In this document: positions 57,090 to 64,000 of the stretch, one piece after another
How the letters are laid out: every line of letters begins with the position of its first letter
How positions within the stretch are numbered: the stretch's first letter is position 1
DNA from: Ceriagrion tenellum
Taxonomy: Eukaryota > Arthropoda > Insecta > Odonata > Coenagrionidae
Direction: 5' to 3'
DNA length: 64,000 nt
Assembly (NCBI GenBank): GCA_963169105.1
Contig: OY720635.1
Span: 125,469,894-125,533,893 of the forward strand
Translations under genes and position numbers: made by a program
Notes under the pieces: generated by a model
Told to the model about the DNA's origin: nothing
The model's database searches: none
The model's input: only the letters and a program-made list of their open reading frames with translations

Positions 57090-58200
57090 TCTCCTCAACG
57101 ACGTACGCCAATCAAAAGAATCAAGAGTTAAATCTGGCAAGAGCGCGTGAAGTCGTTAAATGTTTTTTTCCCAGAGCTTGGTGAAAAAAATAACGAATAT
57201 CAACCATGAATTATTAAATATTGACAACTGAAAGCAGGTCAATAAATCACTCTTGTTACCGCTGCCACTTTTTGACGAGTATATTACTATATGATCAAGC
57301 CTCAGGGGCTCAACACTCAGTCGATAATTGTGGGAAATGCTTCGATGCAGATTTCATACAGCAGGCACAAAATAATCACTGAAAAGAGTCCCGAACTTTT
57401 ATTACAGAATGCGTTCAGCATGGAGATCAAAAGAATCAACGATAACGAGCAACGATATCCCTCTTTTAAATAATTTACGAGATCGTAAATATCGAAGATA
57501 CACCAATTCCCATCCCAAGATTAACATTTGTGAGCAGACTCGACAATAAAACAAGCGATGCATCACCTTGGAGGCAGAGTCGGGGCAACATTTTAATTCA
57601 AAGAAAGAGATGAAGGAGAGGCGATTGGACAATTTCATCGCCTGACCGTTCGGGACTACGCCTCAAGACAAGGCCACTCCACTCATTATGCGAGCGCAAT
57701 GAACGGATGCCGAAGACCCGAAATCATTGCTTAACTACGTGACTCGCAGAATTTCTTTCCTGTTTAGATTTGGCACGAGAAAAAAGAAAGATGTAGCACT
57801 GAAGAATTCCAAAGGATATCGATGTGCATATGTTCAATTCTGATGGCGTCGCACAACGTATTTATTTTTAATTGATTGAACAAACATTCAATAGCAGCTG
57901 TCGAGGAAAAGAGACGGGTCAACGGAGATGTATTGTTACCGAAGAATGATGAGGACCAAACGGACGGAGATAATCGCCTACAAGGAAGCTTTATTAAAAA
58001 CAGATGGAGAGAAAATAAATATAATGAAAAAACTCGGGGAAAACGGAGATACGGACATATTTGATACATCTAACGGCACAATAGCCCATTTGTAAGCAAT
58101 AATCGAAGGCGGAATGAGGGGGAAGACAGTGAATGGAATACATTAAGCAAGTCATGAAGGACGTTACAGTAAACAAAAATCATCAATACAAGTTGATTTT
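57090..58200. other. No gene recognised
   Basis: Frames of up to 101 codons (58069-57764 minus) lack domains. Confidence 0.45.
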
Positions 58201-58214
58201 GACCATTTTTTATA

Positions 58215-58510
58215 CGTATAAGCAGTTATTGTGGAGGATTGGTCTCAGTTGTATGATTGGCTTCAATAACTCTTTCTGCCAGCGTTTCGTGGATGTATTT
58301 CCGCATCATATCAGGCTGATATCCACCATCCACCTCAAGCCCTGAGGATGCGGAAATATATCCGTGAAACGCTGGCAGAAAGAGGTGTTTGAAGTCCACT
58401 AAGGGTTGAAATTAGCCATGAAGAAATGTCACTTGACTTGACCGGGATTCGAACCCGGACCTCCCAATTGCCAGTCAGGAGTGTTAGCCAGTTACACGGT
58501 TGTTGAGACG
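58215..58510 (-). repeat. tRNA-derived SINE, family E, copy 1, containing a palindrome
   Basis: The minus-strand head has GTGTAACTGGCTAACAC (A-box region) and B-box GGTTCGAATCC (58461-58473), then TCAAGTCAAGTGACATTTC. Its far end (58215-58262) reads, inverted, CAACTGAGACCAAT... and ACTGCTTATACG, matching the end of copy 2. Between them sits a near-perfect palindrome at 58250-58390. Not a tRNA gene, since the acceptor ends do not pair. Confidence 0.7.
58250..58390. repeat. Palindrome with Penelope-terminus-like arms
   Basis: CTTTCTGCCAGCGTTTCGTG (from 58272) is mirrored by CGTGAAACGCTGGCAGAAAG (to 58382). The arms also hold ATTTCCGCATC and GATGCGGAAAT. The gaaacg...tgaggatgcgg layout recalls Penelope-like termini. 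Arms of at least 36 bp, about 40 bp of spacer. Confidence 0.7.
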
Positions 58511-58530
58511 CGTATGATGTTCGCCCTTAT

Positions 58531-58700
58531 GGATTGGATTGGATATTTGGGGAGGCGACCGACAGCTAAGACAGCTATGATATTCCGACAGTTCCATTGA
58601 TGCGCAATTTCCAAGCCTACTTTGCAGGTATACCAAAAGGATTCCCATTATTTACGCAGTTGTTGTGCGAGTACTTGAAGGGATAGCCGTCGACGATTCC
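58531..58700 (-). repeat. SINE family D-related 3' end
   Basis: Inverted, this ends GGTCGCCTCCCCAAATATCC and AATCCAATCC, as does the 3' end of family D at 48085-48110. An AGCTGT..TAGCTGTCGGTCGCC block precedes it. The head, if any, is not recognisable. Confidence 0.5.
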
Positions 58701-58769
58701 CTGAGATGAGTCCCAATGGGGCCCGGAACCATGAGTGCGAACCGAAAGTCCATCCGCCACTTCACTCGA

Positions 58770-58960
58770 ACTGGAACTATTCAAAAGAAGGAATAGTTCC
58801 GGAACGTTATATTTCGTTCAAAATTCTCTTTTCGTTCCTTTAACGAAACTAAAGTTAAGCCGTACATACAGTTACATTCCGAAACGAAACTAGACAAAAA
58901 GAAAGCCTACAGTTTCGTTCCGGAACGAAACTATAAGCTTGTTTCCGGTTTTGTTTAACA
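58770..58960. repeat. Cluster of GTTCCGGAAC-type palindromic motifs
   Basis: GGAACTATTC and GAATAGTTCC form a short hairpin at 58770-58800. GTTCCGGAAC occurs at 58794-58803 and within a perfect 22-bp palindrome at 58911-58932 whose half is AGTTTCGTTCC. Related GAAACGAAAC and TTTCGTTC copies fill the space between. It may be the subterminal region of a DNA transposon, but no TIR/TSD pair was found. Confidence 0.5.
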
Positions 58961-59040
58961 TTCCTGGTTACACCACCAAGCAATCTTCCTTCAAGGCGAA
59001 TTTCGAGGGGCGTTCGTGCGAACTAGATGCTCGCGTTAAC

Positions 59041-59262
59041 GAATATGGGTTGGTTGTGCAACTGGCTTACGCACCTAACTGACAATTGAGAGATACGGGT
59101 TCGAAACCCGGTCAAGTCAAATGATTTTTTGATAGCGAATTTCAACCCTTGGTGTGTGTGCACCCTTTGTATAACCATTGTACTTGCAATGAATGGAAAT
59201 TTGTGTTTGAAGTCATTCATGCAACTGAGACCAATATTCCACGAAAACTGCTTATATGTAAA
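59041..59262 (+). repeat. tRNA-derived SINE, family E, copy 2
   Basis: The head GGTTGTGCAACTGGC..., B-box GGTTCGAAACC (59098-59109) and TCAAGTCAAATGA match copy 1 inverted. The body includes GAATTTCAACCCTTGGTG. The end has TTCATGCAACTGAGACCAAT and ACTGCTTATATG. The palindrome present in copy 1 is missing. Confidence 0.7.
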
Positions 59263-59269
59263 CAATAAT

Positions 59270-60260
59270 GGACGAACGAAGTGGCTAACAGAGAGGGGAG
59301 AGATGAAGCGAAACAATCTCCTGATAGAAAACTGCTGATGATCGAATTTCAGCATTTTCTTTATCACTGTCCAAAAATTAAACTTGATGGGTTCACTTAT
59401 TCGGGTATACACAAACGAAAGGTAGAAATGATAGAATTTTTAAAAAAATAAACCAAAATAAGTTCACAAAATCTATTTTTTTCCGAAAGCTCAAAAGAAA
59501 TTTCAGACTGATAAAACAATAAAATCTGGCATTTTAATGTGATTTTAGACTAGTTCTGCGAAAAGTAAAATTATGAAAAGTATTTCGCTAAAATTTGTAA
59601 TTGATTTCTCCTCTATCTGTAGAAACCCCAAAGAAATCCGCAGTCGTTTTGATTTTTCTGACGCTGCATCACTGAGATTGGTAGCGTTAACACTTTAGTT
59701 TAATATGTAATTCTCAATATGAACTACAAAGCGCTAAGCACTATCATTCTACTTGAATTTACAAGAAAGTACTCTAGAATGAACCCCACGCCCCTGGCAA
59801 CATTCCTAGGCTCAGCTTTGCAAGAAGTACTGTGGCCCGGTTACGAGAAAATACGTGGCTAGAAATTACAAACCCGGCCCTTAATATAACAGCTGAGACC
59901 TTGGTGAGCTCTGTCTGAAACCAGATTGTAATCTAACTCGTGTCCAACTGCCTTCCCTCAATAAGTGACATTCTACATTGTTTGGGGTTGGGCATGGATT
60001 AATCTTTATCATATCTAATCTCCCACTCCTTGTCGACCTCGTAGATTGATCTCTCAGGCTGCATGCCTCCCATTGCTCCCTAATAACATCCGCTTCAGCT
60101 TAATACATATTGCTCTCTCAAAAGATTATTTCATTGCAGCAGAATAAAAAACAAGGATTTATAAACCCAATCCCTGGAGCTTACAGCCCTTTGGGAATAT
60201 AGAATGCTAACTAGTGTGTTATTACAAAATAATACAATACAGTTTCAAAGTATGTATAAT
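59270..60260. other. No gene recognised
   Basis: A minus-strand 129-codon frame (59412-59023) covers SINE copy 2 in antisense and is not a gene. The rest is AT-rich without features. Confidence 0.45.
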
Positions 60261-60264
60261 CATA

Positions 60265-60665
60265 CGAGTGGAGCTTGGAACTCGCATGGATCGGAATCAT
60301 GGACCATAGGAAAAGCTGACCAGAAAAGACTAGAAGCCTTCGAAACCTGGTGTTGGAGGAGTATGCTGAAGATAAAATGGACGGAAAAAATAAGAATTGA
60401 TAAAGTGTACAGAAGAGTAGAAGAGAAAAGTACCATATGGAACACCATACAGGAAAGATGAACCAGATGGATTGGACACACACTGAGACACAATGGGATT
60501 GCGAAGAACATAACTGAAGGATAAATAGAGAGAAAAGTCCCCAGAGGAAGACCCAGGAATAAGTTCATGGGTCAAATGAATAGGAAAGTACATAGGAAGA
60601 GATACCAGGAGGTAAGGGAACTAGCATTAGATAGGGAAGGATGGCTGCAATCAACCAATCTTAGG
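60265..60665 (+). pseudogene. Non-LTR retrotransposon RT C-terminal fragment (LINE-1 type), plus strand
   Basis: Reads HGSESWTIGKADQKRLEAFE, TWCWRSMLKIKWTEKIRIDK, VYRRVEEKS, a TGA where Trp is expected (ER*TRWIGHTLRHNG), ITEG, another stop, then RKVPRGRPRNKFMGQMNRKV, REGWLQSTNL and no further match. This is the plus-strand version of the fragments at 25440, 42506 and 43501 and supplies their reading. Two nonsense changes and a frameshift near the start make it dead. Confidence 0.85.
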
Positions 60666-60769
60666 ATGGAACGACCGATGATGAAGCTAAGAGACATAAA
60701 GAACTCGTTTCTACATACATCCCACGCACAGGAAAGAATCTGGGAAAAATTTATGCCGATAGAATAATC

Positions 60770-62820
60770 AACACTGATATAAAAAACACAAACTAATACA
60801 TTTTTATCATTGGTGACGTTAAATCAAACCTCAAATCTTAGGATTGACTCCCAATGATGATGATGGCAGATGAATTTCAATGCACGCCATACAGAATCCA
60901 ACGTTTTTGTTTAATTTCGGAAATTTAGCCAGTACAAAAGTCGAGTATCATTCAGCTAGAGCAAGAAATAATAATCCTTGAGGCTGCTACATTTTCCAAA
61001 TTATACCAGAATTATTCAGGTTAAACAATATTCAGTACGATACACGCAAAAATAAAATATTCATTACCGTTGTAATGGACTTGCATTGGCAGATGTGAGG
61101 CAACAGCGCACAAAACACAATTCTATTGACTCCCAGCCGAACTAAATGACACAAAGAATGTTCGCCAATTTGAAAAAAATGAAAAACCCACTAAAATTTA
61201 ATACAGCTAAAATCTATTAACAGAGCCATTTTACTACCTCGAAGAATTTACGAAATCATAGGCATTATAACGGGGTAAATGATCCTTTCAATATTCGGAG
61301 GGCCCTGGCAACGGGTTGCTGAGGAAAGAAAATAATAAACAACGGTTTTCTGGATCGTGTCTCCTTGAGCGGATGTTAAAGTATTTCTTCTTTAGTTAAA
61401 TAGCGGAAATAAATAGTGTCCTGAAATATAGCGTGCATTATTACATCCACGAACGTTGCAGCATATAACTAGAGCCATATTGTTGGCTACTGTTCAAATA
61501 AATATTGCAACGTGCGTGGGTGGAAAAATAACTACTCCTTTTACGGAACACTCTTAACACATTTAATTAACCAAAAGTGTACGCACCGTTACATTTAAAG
61601 CCACTCGCAAAAGATTCTCCTTTTCCGAATCACGCCTTGTTGATTCCACTTTCCGGTCAACAACCACCCGTTGCCAAGGCTCTGAAAGCTTCCCTACTGC
61701 ATCCGTCGTTTCCAGAATCCTCTCGAAGATTCCTCCGCTACAATATATTAATTGTCATTGGCTTCGGTGAAAGTATTTTATTTGTAGCCATTCACGTGTA
61801 TTTATCCCCAATTAATTTATCTGCACTGTTAATAATAGTGTAATTTAACATTTCCATATCAACCTCTATGTTTATACAACCAAAGATTGTGGTATGCAAG
61901 CTCATTTGACTTACCTCATGTATTTTGCAAGTACACAAGCAGGGTCTATAAACAACTATAATTTGTGGAGTTAAAGTTTGAGATCGCAACAGTCGAAGTT
62001 ACACAGGTGTATACGAAGCTGAGCAGAGTCATCTCATATTTCCTCGCTGCAGTTTTGTTAGTAATCCATGTTATTTAGAGATGTCGATGCGCCTTCTACT
62101 GGTAATCGGTGGAGTTATTTGACCAGTGCTGCTAAAATATCCTGGTCTATTCGCAGCTGTTTTGTGACTGTCCATCGTAATTTAGAGAGATTTCAGCGCT
62201 TACTGGCGGTTTTTTCGGCTTTTGATGGTCCAAGATGTTCAATTGTTCAGAGGAAAAGACCCGTCGAGACCACTATAGCGAGTTGTTTACTTGCCTTGTC
62301 CCTTGGATACTATGGGGTGAGGCAGAGAGAGGGGGTGGGGAAAGCGGTCGTTGGAGAAATTTTATTCAAAATCTCTCCACGTGTGAGTGATTTGAGGCCA
62401 CTGTCTCCGTTTTGCGTGCACATCTCGTCGTGTGTGGAGAGCTTTTCTGTTATCTTAACCTTGGTATTCATGCGGCTACTGAACTCAGCATCCCTTTTAA
62501 CTTTCACTGGTCCACTCTAATAACGCCCGGTCAATGCGAACCAAAAGATTACTTATCCTTTTCGCTGACCTAACGCCAGCTGGTAGTTAGGGCCTTGTTT
62601 ATCGCGCTCAAAATGCAGGTTTGTTGACATGATAGTTATGGTTGAGAGAGCGTACTGGTTTTGGTTGAGTTACTGAAAAATTATTTGACATTATTTGACA
62701 TTTGACAAAGATAAAAGAAATTTTTAAGTCGGCCTGTAATCATTGGTGAAGCCGTCGTATTTGTTCACCTTCCGGAGACCATTTTTCAACAATGAAGAAA
62801 ATTTTTAAGTCATTAATATC
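60770..62820. other. No gene recognised
   Basis: A 150-codon plus-strand frame at 62068-62520 shows no domain. CTGGCAACGGGTTG near 61306 and CAACCACCCGTTGCCAAG near 61662 are weak inverse matches. Confidence 0.4.
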
Positions 62821-62824
62821 AGTC

Positions 62825-63296
62825 TAATCGCCCGTTGCAAGAAGATGTAATTAAGGAATCGATAGTAATGAGATCCATTAAGTTATATATCTTATACAAA
62901 TATTCTGGTTGCAGGAACACATCTACTAGCCACATGATTTATTTACCAATAGTCAAAAGCTTCGAATATTCGATTTAATCTTCTACAGCCGGATAAAATT
63001 TATGAAAGTTTAGCCTGTGAATAATAAGCAACTAACGCACAGAATAATTAGGCGGTGAGAGTAAATTAACTGGTCATTTGTCTCAAAGCAACTCTTTTAT
63101 CTAGATATTAAGTGTCCAAGCGGTTCATTGTGCATCCGCCATCTTGGCTACTTATGGAACTCATGACTCCATGCCATAAGTTAAGAATCAAATAAATTTA
63201 TCGAATGTTTCTGAAATACTTATTGACTAGTTGCCATGGTTAATTGGTCCCATAACTAAATAGGATACATATGTGCCTTCCCGCAACTGGCCATAT
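62825..63296 (-). repeat. MITE-like family F1, copy 3 (inverted, uninterrupted)
   Basis: On the minus strand it starts ATATGGCCAGTTGCGGGAAG and ends GTTGCAAGAAG-inverse sequence. It includes GTAGCCAAGATGGCGGATGC and GAAGCTTTTGACTATTGG. Together with copy 1 it shows what copy 2 looked like before P1 inserted. Confidence 0.75.
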
Positions 63297-63342
63297 GTAT
63301 TCATAAATTGTTGAAAAACGTAAATTCAAAGGAAATGGGTAT

Positions 63343-63904
63343 TTAAGGTAGTGCGAGCGAGATAGGTCCCGAATCATTATAGAGACCATGTTCGATATAT
63401 ACGTTTTAATTTCACCAGCTGTGAGACACACGAATTAAATATTACATTGTTAATGGTGCAATAAAATAGTTTTACATGACAGAAATTGAAAGTAAACAAA
63501 TGAAAATGTCTAAATAAGTCTTTAACTTGACTCATTTTTTTCAAGCGGTTCTTTTGAAACTCCATCAAAACGGAAGGCTTATGGTGATCCCGAAGAATTT
63601 ACTGCGGTGATAATATGATTAATTTTCAAAAATAGTTGAAAAAACACACAAACTACACACTTAATTTTTTGACGAGATATAGGTGAAGCAAATGCCTCAT
63701 TTGTTGAATAAGGTCTCTCTGGAGTGCATACACGTACCCTTTCCCATATAAAATGGCTGGTATTTTCTGGCAAATATCTTGGAAAGTAATGTAGTACGGG
63801 GTTGAATTTTTGGTGTCATTAGAAGAGTGGGATATTTTTCTTTAAAATGAGACCAAATTCATCGATTTCTAGGTAAAATGATATTTCGCTCAAACTACTT
63901 TTAA
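63343..63904 (-). mobile_element. TTAA-flanked MITE-like element, copy 2
   Basis: TTAA at 63343-63346 and 63901-63904. The ends read GGTAGTGCGAGCGAGAT and, inverted, AAGTAGTTTGAGCGAAAT. The interior is recognisably related to 39379-39945 in inverse orientation (GGTGCAATAA, CTTGACTCATTTTTT, AAGGTCTCTCTGGAGTGCAT), but diverged. Confidence 0.7.
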
Positions 63905-64000
63905 AAGCCTCCTGCAACATATTGACATGAGTAGAATAGGAGTTCTTACGATGTACATGCTTGTAAATGGGCGGGAATCTCAAAGAAAAGGCCATGCAAA

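Noticed and set aside
58435..58510. Possible tRNA gene on the minus strand
   Set aside because: The B-box is perfect, but acceptor ends do not pair and a relative with the same 3' body exists at 59041; it is a SINE head.
62068..62520. 150-codon plus-strand frame
   Set aside because: No domain, signal peptide or paralog; the antisense frame is also open. Nothing supports a gene.

Overview
This is eukaryotic, AT-rich DNA, most likely from an arthropod and probably an insect. The reasons are the mix of mobile elements (Penelope-like elements with GIY-YIG domains, P-superfamily elements with a THAP start, hAT, TTAA-flanked elements, truncated non-LTR retrotransposons, several tRNA-derived SINEs) and an LTR whose initiator matches the arthropod TCAGT type. 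I cannot name the species. I see no host protein-coding gene, rRNA or functional tRNA gene. Nearly all open frames are short, unconserved, or remnants of transposable elements. The window reads as intergenic or intronic sequence built from nested insertions.

Layout. 0-8 kb: a fold-back element (391-774), low-copy repeats, a SINE family in both orientations (5155-5355 minus, 7136-7314 plus), a decayed LINE tail and a tRNA-like head (7805-7885). 9.5-13.4 kb: dispersed repeats, a complete non-autonomous hAT element with a perfect 8-bp target duplication (10507-11381), and a solo LTR (12617-12900) with a textbook TATA/Inr promoter, a heat-shock-element array and a tRNA-like box, inserted in a repeat whose uninterrupted relative lies at 21 kb. 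16.8-20.7 kb: two copies of a roughly 470-bp inverted-terminal repeat family, the second interrupted by P-like element P1. 22.6-26.5 kb and 42.4-44.4 kb: paralogous blocks of LINE 3' ends, including a near-identical 0.77-kb duplication. 27.5-29.7 kb: two adjacent Penelope-like insertions, each with inverted arms, GIY-YIG coding sequence and a 12-13 bp direct repeat. 33-41.4 kb: an inverted SINE, a truncated LINE, a TTAA-flanked element and an inverted-repeat element. 44.4-48.1 kb: a LINE with a 12-bp duplication, a second Penelope copy, a 279-bp near-perfect palindrome and a SINE with a conserved-looking central domain. 48.4-57.1 kb: P-like copies P2, P3 and P4 (P4 carries a nested hAT with the transposase C-terminus) and two smaller inverted-repeat elements. 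58-64 kb: an inverted SINE pair around a palindrome, a LINE tail, and third/second copies of two earlier families.

The strongest discovery is the four-copy P-superfamily group: CATGAATATA termini, 8-bp duplications, empty-site paralogs within the same window, and a decayed THAP-type first exon in two copies. The next is the solo LTR combining heat-shock elements, a Pol II core promoter and a Pol III-like box. All calls are by eye; no alignment or database search was run.
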